Assembly (NCBI GenBank): GCA_036397975.1
Contig: DASWHW010000222.1
Coordinates: forward strand, 1-45,665
Length of the DNA: 45,665 bases
Direction of reading: 5' to 3'
Origin: SZUA-287 sp036397975
GTDB lineage: Bacteria > Bacteroidota > Ignavibacteria > UBA10030 > UBA6906
Within the stretch, counting starts at the first letter, position 1, and every line of letters starts with the position of its first letter. Under the pieces are notes generated by a model. It searched no databases and was not told where the DNA came from. It was given only the letters and a program-made list of their open reading frames with translations. Positions 32,013-39,193 of this stretch are shown piece by piece. A program made the position numbers and the translations under genes.

Positions 32013-33743
32013 CTAGTTCAAACCGAGTGAAGCCATCACGTATTTTGCTGCGGGTGAGCCGAACGAAAGCATCGCATCGTGCATTGGCTTAAGGTCGCTG
32101 CTCACGCCATGCTTTGCTTCGTATGCCTTACGAATGCGGTTGATCTCGGTGTTTCCAACGTAGTAGGTGGAGAGTTGTGTGGAGGTCAAACAGGCGCGTC
32201 TCCATTTTCCCGCAGCTTCTCCCTCTTCCTGGAATCCTTCATTCATCATCATTGCCATGGCCTCTTCCTGCGTCATTCCCTCCGTGTGGATCTTCTGGTC
32301 GATAATTGAATTAATGATCAGGCGGAGACGCATTTTGAGTTGTTGCATCCTCACCTCCGGTCCGCCGTACCCTGCTTCTGCCATGAATTGTTCCGCATAG
32401 GTTGCCCATCCTTCGACAAATGTGCCACTGCCGAATATCGCCCTGATCATTGTGGGCGCTTTGAATTTATTGGAGTGTGCAAGCTGGAGGTAATGTCCCG
32501 GTGTGGCCTCATGGATCGTCAAATCCTTCAACATGTAGTTGTTGTATTCTTTGAAGAACGAAGTGACCCGTTGTTTCGTCCAGTCTTTCGGAGTGGGAGA
32601 AATTGCGTAGAAGGTTTGACCATTTTTTTCGAGCGCCCCCGGTGCGTCGCAATAGGCAACTGCCACCCCGCGTTGGAACTCGGGCATGACAATGATCTTT
32701 ATCGGTTCGGTCGGCAACGTGATGAGATTTTTCTCGCGGACGAATTTCGTTACGTCGTCAGTATCCTCGGTGGCTTGGTCGACAATGGTGGCGTTGGTCG
32801 GGCCATTCTCAGCCAATTTGTCCAGCACTGCCTTGCAAACGAGTTTCTTGTCGTCCAGTTTTGCTGGGTTGGTTTCTTTTGGGAAGAATTTCTTGTACAA
32901 CGGCAAAGCGGTTTCGTACATTTTGTTTTGTGTAACCTTGAGATCATCCTCGGCGGTTTTGAGGATTTCTTCTTTGGAGAGGTCAGACTCGAGAGTGTAG
33001 TAAAGCTTGCGTCTGAATTTCTCGTCGCCGATCCTGAAATCTCCTGTTGACTTCGGCAGGAGTTCCTTTTCCATCCATGTACCAAACTCTTCCAGAGATT
33101 TCACGGTCTGCGCCTGAACAGGTCCGAACTCCTCTTTAATGTCCGGTACCTGGTCGAGAAACTGATTCAATTCATCTTTCACCAAACTAATCGTGCCGCC
33201 GTTCTGCATGATCGCAGTTTCGGTATGAATCTTTGCGGGATTTTTCAGGTTAGCACGAGCTGCAAGCAGAACCCCCGGGATTCGCTCAAGGCGGGCCTTT
33301 ACACTGATAAGCCGATCCTTGAGTGGGGCGAAATCTCTTGCAATAAGAGAGTATATCGCACCTCCCATGTTGTAGGTGAGCGGATTCCACTCGTAGTCGC
33401 GCAGTGTATCGATCTGGAAAATCCACGATTGAGCATTGGACTTCATGATACGATAATCGATGGCATTAACACTGGTGAGCTTCTCGACTTCAATTCCTGA
33501 GAGACTGTCAAGGTATGCGACATTAAATGCCTTGACCTCCTGAAATCCCTTCATGGTATAATCGCTCAACTTGCTGTCGAAGCGATGATCACCGAGAGCA
33601 GTTGCCCATTCGGGGTTCAGTTTCAGCAGTTGTTCGATGTAGTTGTTGGCAAGTGCTTCAAACTTTTGATCCTCTGATTGGCGGGGGGAGCAGGAAGCGA
33701 TCAGTAATGAAATTATTGCCGGCAATATAAAACGGGTTTTCAC
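32013..33743 (-). CDS. DUF885-family lipoprotein, metallopeptidase-like
   Basis: 576 residues from the GTG at 33743, chosen for AAGGAG 6 bases upstream and for the lipoprotein signal peptide that begins there (IISLLIASC, lipobox Cys); an open frame runs on upstream. The DUF885 domain fills the rest: EWATALGDHRFD near the start, and near the C-terminus LTIHEATPGHYLQLAH, whose HEATPGH fits the HExxxGH zinc motif of the family, with EGWATYAEQFM further on supplying a further Glu, then GFQEEGEAAGKW and STYYVG. The family includes probable zinc carboxypeptidase-like enzymes, but a reaction has not been assigned with certainty. Transcribed with the BNR-repeat gene, from the promoter at 33802-33832. 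Confidence 0.9.
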   Translation of the reverse strand: MKTRFILPAIISLLIASCSPRQSEDQKFEALANNYIEQLLKLNPEWATALGDHRFDSKLSDYTMKGFQEVKAFNVAYLDSLSGIEVEKLTSVNAIDYRIMKSNAQSWIFQIDTLRDYEWNPLTYNMGGAIYSLIARDFAPLKDRLISVKARLERIPGVLLAARANLKNPAKIHTETAIMQNGGTISLVKDELNQFLDQVPDIKEEFGPVQAQTVKSLEEFGTWMEKELLPKSTGDFRIGDEKFRRKLYYTLESDLSKEEILKTAEDDLKVTQNKMYETALPLYKKFFPKETNPAKLDDKKLVCKAVLDKLAENGPTNATIVDQATEDTDDVTKFVREKNLITLPTEPIKIIVMPEFQRGVAVAYCDAPGALEKNGQTFYAISPTPKDWTKQRVTSFFKEYNNYMLKDLTIHEATPGHYLQLAHSNKFKAPTMIRAIFGSGTFVEGWATYAEQFMAEAGYGGPEVRMQQLKMRLRLIINSIIDQKIHTEGMTQEEAMAMMMNEGFQEEGEAAGKWRRACLTSTQLSTYYVGNTEINRIRKAYEAKHGVSSDLKPMHDAMLSFGSPAAKYVMASLGLN

Positions 33744-33801
33744 GGTGTACTCCTTGATGTGGAAGTAAGAATTGAGACGTAGAGGTATGCTGTTGGCCAT
33801 T

Positions 33802-33832
33802 TGAAGGTACGGAAGGGGCGGCGTAGAGGCAA
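33802..33832 (-). promoter_or_regulatory. Promoter of the DUF885 gene, Bacteroidota type
   Basis: On the minus strand TTG, exactly 20 bases, then TACCTTCA (TA and TT conserved), 58 bases before the GTG start codon. It is divergent from the radA promoter, whose TTG begins 25 bases away. Confidence 0.45.
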
Positions 33833-33856
33833 GGATGAGTTCGCATAACAAGGTCT

Positions 33857-33887
33857 TTGTATCTGCCGCTCCCTCTCTGTATATTGC
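33857..33887 (+). promoter_or_regulatory. radA promoter, Bacteroidota type, near-leaderless
   Basis: TTG (within TTTG), exactly 20 bases, then TATATTGC. The -7 box ends only 10 bases before the ATG at 33898. Transcription should start about 4-6 bases after the box, which leaves a leader of roughly 5-7 bases and no room for a ribosome-binding site. Confidence 0.55.
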
Positions 33888-33897
33888 ATTCAGAATT

Positions 33898-35262
33898 ATG
33901 GCAAAACTCCAGTCAAAATACATCTGTCAGTCATGCGGGTACCAGGCGGTTCGTCCCGCCGGGAAATGTCCGAACTGTGATGCGTGGAATTCCTTTGTCG
34001 AGGAACTGTCATCGAGGAAGGAGACCTCGCGCAAGAGTGCAGTTATACGTGGTGCCGCCGCCCCCGTGCCGATTACCGAGGTTGATGTGTTACGGGAACC
34101 AACAATTGCAACCAGCTTTCCCGAATTGAACCGGGTGCTCGGAGGAGGTATTGTCCCCGGTTCGCTTGTGCTCGTCGGCGGCGATCCCGGAATCGGGAAA
34201 TCAACTTTGATGCTACAGATGGCCTCTGCGCTCAAAGATCATGTTGTGCTCTATCTGACAGGTGAAGAATCCCCCGCACAGATAAAGCTCCGGGCAGAAA
34301 GGTTGGAGACGAAGCCCTCGAAGAATCTTCTCATACTTGCTGAGACGGATATCGATCTCATCAACGTCATCATTGAAAAGACTCCACCGGATATTCTCAT
34401 CGTCGACTCGATTCAAACGATGTACCGATCGGCATTGGAAAGCGCGCCCGGAACGATTAGCCAGATGCGAGAAGCATGCGCGCTCTTTATGCGCATTGCA
34501 AAGTCGCGTGGCATTCCGGTATTCCTCGTTGGTCATGTAACAAAAGAGGGAGTCATAGCAGGTCCGAAGGTCATCGAGCACATGGTTGATGCGGTGCTGC
34601 AATTCGAAGGGGAGCGCCATTACGCGTATCGCATTCTTCGGGCGCAAAAGAACAGATTTGGCTCTACCAACGAGATTGGCATTTTTGAAATGTACGATGG
34701 GGGTTTACGTGAGGTGGTCAATCCGTCGCAGGTGTTTCTTGCCGAGCGGAAACCGGGAGCCACCGGCTCGACAGTCGTTGCAAGTATGGAAGGAACGCGT
34801 CCTCTTCTGATTGAAGTGCAGGCACTTGTCGCACCGACAAGTTACGGCGTGCCGCAGCGGACGACGACCGGATACGATGCTAAACGACTGCAGATGATAC
34901 TTGCCGTGTTGGAGCGACGCGCTGGAATTCAGATGGGAATGTATGACGTGTTTGTGAATATTGCGGGGGGCATGCGTGTTGAGGAACCAGCGGTTGATTT
35001 GGGGACGGCCATTTCTATCGTGTCGAGTTTGCGCAATAAGCCAACACATCCGCAATCAGTTGCCTTCGGTGAAATTGGCCTGGGAGGAGAAATACGCTCG
35101 ATCCACCAAATCGACAAGCGCATCAGTGAAGCGGCGAAACTCGGGTTCAAACGTGTGGTGCTGCCGCGCCACCGGAATAATAATCATGCCGTCCCAGCCG
35201 GCATCACTCCGGTCGAAGTAGATACGATCGAGGATGCGATCACCGAACTCATCACCACCTGA
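33898..35262 (+). CDS. radA: DNA repair protein RadA
   Basis: 454 residues from the ATG at 33898 (an ATG at 33835 would add 21 residues unlike the family). RadA is a RecA-like ATPase that promotes branch migration in recombination repair. Order of parts: an N-terminal four-cysteine zinc finger (ICQSCG and KCPNCD), the Walker A loop GGDPGIGKSTL, the LILAETDIDLI and ILIVDSIQTMY Walker B region, the RadA-specific KNRFG motif (RAQKNRFGSTNEIG), and a C-terminal Lon-protease-like domain (QALVAPTSYGVPQR, GGMRVEEPAVDLGTAISI, AFGEIGLGGEIR). All elements are intact and length is normal. There is no Shine-Dalgarno sequence, which agrees with the very short leader. Confidence 0.98.
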   Translation: MAKLQSKYICQSCGYQAVRPAGKCPNCDAWNSFVEELSSRKETSRKSAVIRGAAAPVPITEVDVLREPTIATSFPELNRVLGGGIVPGSLVLVGGDPGIGKSTLMLQMASALKDHVVLYLTGEESPAQIKLRAERLETKPSKNLLILAETDIDLINVIIEKTPPDILIVDSIQTMYRSALESAPGTISQMREACALFMRIAKSRGIPVFLVGHVTKEGVIAGPKVIEHMVDAVLQFEGERHYAYRILRAQKNRFGSTNEIGIFEMYDGGLREVVNPSQVFLAERKPGATGSTVVASMEGTRPLLIEVQALVAPTSYGVPQRTTTGYDAKRLQMILAVLERRAGIQMGMYDVFVNIAGGMRVEEPAVDLGTAISIVSSLRNKPTHPQSVAFGEIGLGGEIRSIHQIDKRISEAAKLGFKRVVLPRHRNNNHAVPAGITPVEVDTIEDAITELITT

Positions 35263-35289
35263 CCATCCGAATCACATTCGCGTTAATTG

Positions 35290-36636
35290 ATGCATAGAAC
35301 ACTTCTCAAGCCACGAACGATCATTACCATGGACTCTCAAAAGAAGATAATCCATGGCGGCGGTATCATCGTTCGGGGGAATTCGATCGAGAAGATTCTC
35401 TCCCTTGAAGAACTCAAGACTCTGGAGAAATTCGACGGCGAAGTCGTCTCTTCCCCTTCTCTTATCGCCATTCCTGGATTTATCCAAACCCACATCCACC
35501 TTTGTCAAACTCTTTTCAGGGGCTTGGCGGATGATCTTCAACTCCTCGATTGGCTCCGGTTGAAAATCTTTCCTTTTGAAGCGGCTCACGACGAGCAATC
35601 CATGTACGCTTCTGCCATCGCCGGCATAGCGGAATTGGTTCGGTCCGGAACGACGACCATCATGGATATGGGAAGCGTCCATTATCAGGAGGAGGTCATT
35701 CGGGCAGTGCTGGATGGGGGAATACGGGCATTCCTTGGCAAGGCGATGATGGATGTGAACGAGCTTTATCCGCGCCTGAAGGAACCGACAAAAGATTCCG
35801 TTCGTTCAACGCTTCATTTCGCTGAGGAATGGCACAACAAGGCAGAAGGGCGTATCCGCTATGCTGTTGCGCCGCGGTTTATACTCTCCTGTACAGACGA
35901 ACTTCTCCACGAAGCATTCGAGATGACGTCGTCATTTCCAGGAATGCTCTTCCACACGCACGCTGCAGAAAATCGACACGAGATGGATGCGGTGCGAAAG
36001 CGGTGCGGGATGGACAACGTCGAGTATTTCGACAAGCTGAGCATTCTTCACTCCAACACGGTGCTTGCCCATTGCATCTGGCTGAATGACCGTGAAGTTG
36101 GTTTGATGTCCGAACGCAAGGCGCATGTCGCTCATTGTCCTTCTTCCAACCTAAAACTCGGATCGGGGATTGCGAAGATTCCGGAACTTCTTTCCAAAGG
36201 GATCAACGTATCCCTTGGCGCAGATGGTGCACCATGCAACAACACGCTTGATATGTTTCAGGAGATGAGGCTTGCGGCATTGATGCAGAAACCGATACAC
36301 GGTCCCGAGTCAATGAACGCCGAGACCGTGTTAATGATGGCAACGGTTGGTGGTGCGAAGGCGCTCGGCATAGATGGGGAGACCGGAAGCATTGAACAAG
36401 GGAAGAAGGCAGATATCGTTCTGCTCGATATGAACAAAATATGGAATGGCTACAATGACCAACAGGATATCTATTCAACGATCGTTTACTCCGGGTCTCC
36501 CGAGAATGTACAATCCGTGATGATCGATGGCAGATGGGTTTTTCGCGATGGTGTGCACGACACACTCGATCAGGAAAAGGTTGTGCGTGAGGCAAAGACG
36601 GAACTTAATCACCTCTTAAAAAGAATTCAATCATGA
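35290..36636 (+). CDS. Amidohydrolase, 5-methylthioadenosine/S-adenosylhomocysteine deaminase type (MtaD/AtzA-TrzN family)
   Basis: 448 residues from the ATG at 35290 (a TTG immediately before it is less likely). A metal-dependent TIM-barrel hydrolase that deaminates purine-like nucleosides or related heterocycles. Metal ligands are visible in GFIQTHIHLCQTLFRGLADD (HxH), FHTHAAENRHE, LAHCIWL and SLGADGAPCNNTLDMFQEM (Asp). The RGLADDLQLLDWL segment and the ADGAPCNN segment match the MTA/SAH deaminase group and its 5'-deoxyadenosine relatives. The exact substrate cannot be fixed from sequence. It lies 27 bases after radA and overlaps rdgB as ATGA, so nucleotide salvage and nucleotide-pool cleaning are coupled here. 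Confidence 0.88.
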   Translation: MHRTLLKPRTIITMDSQKKIIHGGGIIVRGNSIEKILSLEELKTLEKFDGEVVSSPSLIAIPGFIQTHIHLCQTLFRGLADDLQLLDWLRLKIFPFEAAHDEQSMYASAIAGIAELVRSGTTTIMDMGSVHYQEEVIRAVLDGGIRAFLGKAMMDVNELYPRLKEPTKDSVRSTLHFAEEWHNKAEGRIRYAVAPRFILSCTDELLHEAFEMTSSFPGMLFHTHAAENRHEMDAVRKRCGMDNVEYFDKLSILHSNTVLAHCIWLNDREVGLMSERKAHVAHCPSSNLKLGSGIAKIPELLSKGINVSLGADGAPCNNTLDMFQEMRLAALMQKPIHGPESMNAETVLMMATVGGAKALGIDGETGSIEQGKKADIVLLDMNKIWNGYNDQQDIYSTIVYSGSPENVQSVMIDGRWVFRDGVHDTLDQEKVVREAKTELNHLLKRIQS

Positions 36637-37232
36637 AGCAACTCGTACTTGCAACAAATAACAAAAATAAGATAGAAGAACTGAAGATCATGCTGCAGGG
36701 GCTTACGGTGGAAGTTCTCACCCTTGATGCCTTCCCCGGGTTTTCGCCAGTGGACGAGGATGCAGAGACGCTGGAGGGTAATGCTCTGAAAAAGGCGCAG
36801 GAGATTCATCGACTGACGAAACTTCCCGCCGTCGCTGACGATTCGGGCCTTGAGGTTGGTTATCTGAACCGCGCTCCCGGAGTGCATACCTCGCGCTTCG
36901 CTGGGGAACATGCATCGTACGAGGAGAACTGGAAAAAGCTGTTGCATGACATGCTCGGAGTTCCGGCGCGTCGACGCGGCGCCCGGTTTCGCTGCGTACT
37001 GGCCTTCGTGGCCCCGGGAACCGAAGAAACCGTCGAGGGGATTTGTCCGGGAAAAATTACTGAAAATCCCCGGGGTAAAAATGGCTTCGGCTATGACCCG
37101 GTATTTCAACCAACAGGTTACGCTACGACGCTTGCCGAGATGAATACTGATCTCAAGAATGCTCTCAGTCATCGGGGCCTCGCAACGGCGGCCATGAAAC
37201 CGATTCTGCAGCACTACTTTTCCCGGTCGTAG
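36633..37232 (+). CDS. rdgB: XTP/dITP pyrophosphatase (RdgB/HAM1)
   Basis: 199 residues. Hydrolyses non-canonical purine triphosphates such as dITP and XTP to the monophosphate and so keeps them out of DNA. The family start LVLATNNKNKIEELK, the EDAETLEGNALKKA segment, the metal-binding ADDSGLEV, PGVHTSRFAG and GFGYDPVFQP, and the final SHRGLA motif are all present. Its start overlaps the stop of the amidohydrolase gene, and the next gene starts one base after its stop. Confidence 0.98.
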   Translation: MKQLVLATNNKNKIEELKIMLQGLTVEVLTLDAFPGFSPVDEDAETLEGNALKKAQEIHRLTKLPAVADDSGLEVGYLNRAPGVHTSRFAGEHASYEENWKKLLHDMLGVPARRRGARFRCVLAFVAPGTEETVEGICPGKITENPRGKNGFGYDPVFQPTGYATTLAEMNTDLKNALSHRGLATAAMKPILQHYFSRS

Positions 37233-37233
37233 A

Positions 37234-38070
37234 ATGGGTCTGCGGGATTTTCTCGCCGGAGGAAAACTTCGGATTTCCTGGAAGTATGTTACTGAAGGGC
37301 AGGTATGGAGGGTCATGCCCGACTCGACGCACTACTTTGTGGGCGAAGACCGGGACATCCGACAGAAAACCACTTCATTCTTCTGTCTCGATGCATTGAA
37401 TGGATCAGTAATGTGGAAGGACATTCGAATCGATGAGCAATGGTGGGTTGGCCTTGAGGGCATTCACAGGGATGTTGTATACCTCCATAAGTTTGCAACT
37501 CCGGATATGCCGGGACATAAAGGAGTCATCGCGCTTGATCTCTTGAACGGCAATGTTCTCTGGAGAGATGATGACGCGATCTTTCTTCGCGTTGTCGGCG
37601 ATACTATAATTGCCGGCAGGCTGCAGCCAACCGGGCTTGTGACAGTGGAGTTGCATTACAAAACCGGTAAAGATCTGACGGCGTCGGCGAAGGCGGAAAA
37701 TACTGCAACCGATGATTTGGAAGCGACTCAGTTTCCGATTCCTCTTGAGCTCGTCGACGAAGATCTGCGTTCTCGTATCGTTGGGATGATTTCACCATCG
37801 TCGCTTTCCGTTGAAGTTTTTGAAAAGGACCAACTGCTCATTATCAGCCATCACGAAAAAGAGGAAAAAAGGGGAGAAGAAGGGGGGGTATCCTTTTTAA
37901 ACATTTTAAGGGTGATGGCGCTGCGGAACTCGAAAGTTCTTTTTGAGGAGAGGCTGGCAGTCGGCGCACCGTCTCCGGTTGCCGATACATTTTTCATTCG
38001 TGGTGAAATGTTATATTATGTGAAAGATCGGAAGATATTCACGGGGGTCCGTCTTTCCGGCAACACGTAG
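37234..38070 (+). CDS. DUF4905-like protein with PQQ-like propeller repeats
   Basis: 278 residues, no signal peptide or membrane segment, so probably cytoplasmic. Two repeat-like segments, FFCLDALNGSVMWKDI and VIALDLLNGNVLWRDD, have the pattern of PQQ/quinoprotein-type propeller blades. The overall layout resembles DUF4905, a family I associate with Bacteroidota; this assignment is from memory and not certain. A charged insertion (EKEEKRGEEGG) is encoded by runs of A and a run of seven G (37882-37888) that are in frame here but could slip. It starts one base after rdgB, so it is probably translated with it. Function unknown. Confidence 0.6.
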   Translation: MGLRDFLAGGKLRISWKYVTEGQVWRVMPDSTHYFVGEDRDIRQKTTSFFCLDALNGSVMWKDIRIDEQWWVGLEGIHRDVVYLHKFATPDMPGHKGVIALDLLNGNVLWRDDDAIFLRVVGDTIIAGRLQPTGLVTVELHYKTGKDLTASAKAENTATDDLEATQFPIPLELVDEDLRSRIVGMISPSSLSVEVFEKDQLLIISHHEKEEKRGEEGGVSFLNILRVMALRNSKVLFEERLAVGAPSPVADTFFIRGEMLYYVKDRKIFTGVRLSGNT

Positions 38071-38094
38071 TCCATCTTAATATAGAGTCTGCCT

Positions 38095-39048
38095 ATGCCC
38101 CGTGCCGCAACTGCTTCCTCCAGAGCTGGTCGCCTTCTCATTCGACGCAACACCATCCGGGTCAAACACATCGATGTCTTTACCGAAACTCCCATGACGG
38201 GCAATCCATGCTGTGTTGTCACCGACGCAGTTGGATTGAGTGAGAAAACGATGCAATCGATTGCCCGGGAAATGTCAGCGCCCGCCACGGCGTTCGTGCT
38301 TCCCCCGAAATCAATTGGAGCCGACCTGCGAATGCGGTGGTTCAGTCCATTGCGGGAGTTGAATCTGAGTGGACACGGGGCCATTGCTTCCCTTATCGCG
38401 TTGTCGCAGGAGAGGAAGTTCGGTCTGAAGGGAGTCGGATCGCACAGTCGGAAGATCGAAACGTCCTCCGGCATTCTTCCGGTCACGGTAGAAATCTCAC
38501 CTGCAGGAGTCGAGGCATTTCTCGGTCTGTCCCCGCCGCAATTCGTTCCATCGCCAAGTGAGAAACTCGATCTGATGAGGGTCCTGAATATCGGTATCAA
38601 TGAGTTTGACCGATCACCCATTGTCGTTTCCGGCGAATGCATGTACGTCCCTCTTCGTCGTCTTCTTACTCTCTTTTCCCTAAAACCAAGGAACTTTACA
38701 CTCTCGCAGTTTCTTATCAACAGAAAACTGATTGGACTCTCTGTTTTTACCGGCGAGACGCTGGAGCGACAATCAAGTTTTCATTCCCGTTTTTTTGCGC
38801 CGACGGTTGGGATCCCGGAGGACCCCGTTACCGGTACCGCGGGTGGCGCCATCGCGGTTTATTTGTTTCAACAGGACAAGCTCACGCAGCAAGGCGAAAC
38901 GATTCATCTCGTGGGCGAACAAGGGGATTGTCTTGAACGGCGTGGACGTGTTTTTGTTCGGTTGACAACAAGTTATGGAAAAGTTCGCTCCGTGTTTGTC
39001 GGCGGCACTGGTGTTCTCTTGTGGGATGCAGAGATGCGCGTTCAGTGA
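38095..39048 (+). CDS. PhzF-family epimerase/isomerase-like protein lacking the usual catalytic Glu
   Basis: 317 residues from the ATG at 38095; the first ~20 residues are a basic extension before IRVKHIDVFTETPMTGNP, the family start. PhzF isomerises dihydro-hydroxyanthranilate in phenazine synthesis, but most members have other, unknown substrates. Conserved are NLSGHGAIASL (His) and EDPVTGTAGGAIAVYL (Asp/Gly-rich loop). However, where PhzF has SETxFV with catalytic Glu45, this protein reads APATAFV, with Ala64 at the Glu position. It may be inactive or use another mechanism. No phenazine genes are near. It follows the DUF4905-like gene by 24 bases and is probably the last gene of the radA operon. 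Confidence 0.85.
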   Translation: MPRAATASSRAGRLLIRRNTIRVKHIDVFTETPMTGNPCCVVTDAVGLSEKTMQSIAREMSAPATAFVLPPKSIGADLRMRWFSPLRELNLSGHGAIASLIALSQERKFGLKGVGSHSRKIETSSGILPVTVEISPAGVEAFLGLSPPQFVPSPSEKLDLMRVLNIGINEFDRSPIVVSGECMYVPLRRLLTLFSLKPRNFTLSQFLINRKLIGLSVFTGETLERQSSFHSRFFAPTVGIPEDPVTGTAGGAIAVYLFQQDKLTQQGETIHLVGEQGDCLERRGRVFVRLTTSYGKVRSVFVGGTGVLLWDAEMRVQ

Positions 39049-39061
39049 TATTGACGATTGG

Positions 39062-39092
39062 TTGTGATTGTACATGATTCACCCTATATTTA
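39062..39092 (+). promoter_or_regulatory. Promoter of the FadF-like gene, Bacteroidota type
   Basis: TTG, exactly 20 bases, then TATATTTA (seven of eight positions fit TAnnTTTG). It lies in the 145-base gap after the PhzF-family gene, about 100 bases before the next ATG. I see nothing else in that gap. Confidence 0.6.
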
Positions 39093-39193
39093 TTCGCAAC
39101 TTCGACGACAGCAACCACCAGTCATTCCGTTGTTGAAGGTGGCATGTCTCGTCCGAAAGACTCCGGATCTATCCTTCAAAAGGAAGCCCATTC

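Noticed and set aside
38054..38085. TTTC-N20-TAATATAG before the PhzF-family gene
   Set aside because: Neither box fits well and the region is coding for the preceding gene; more likely chance.
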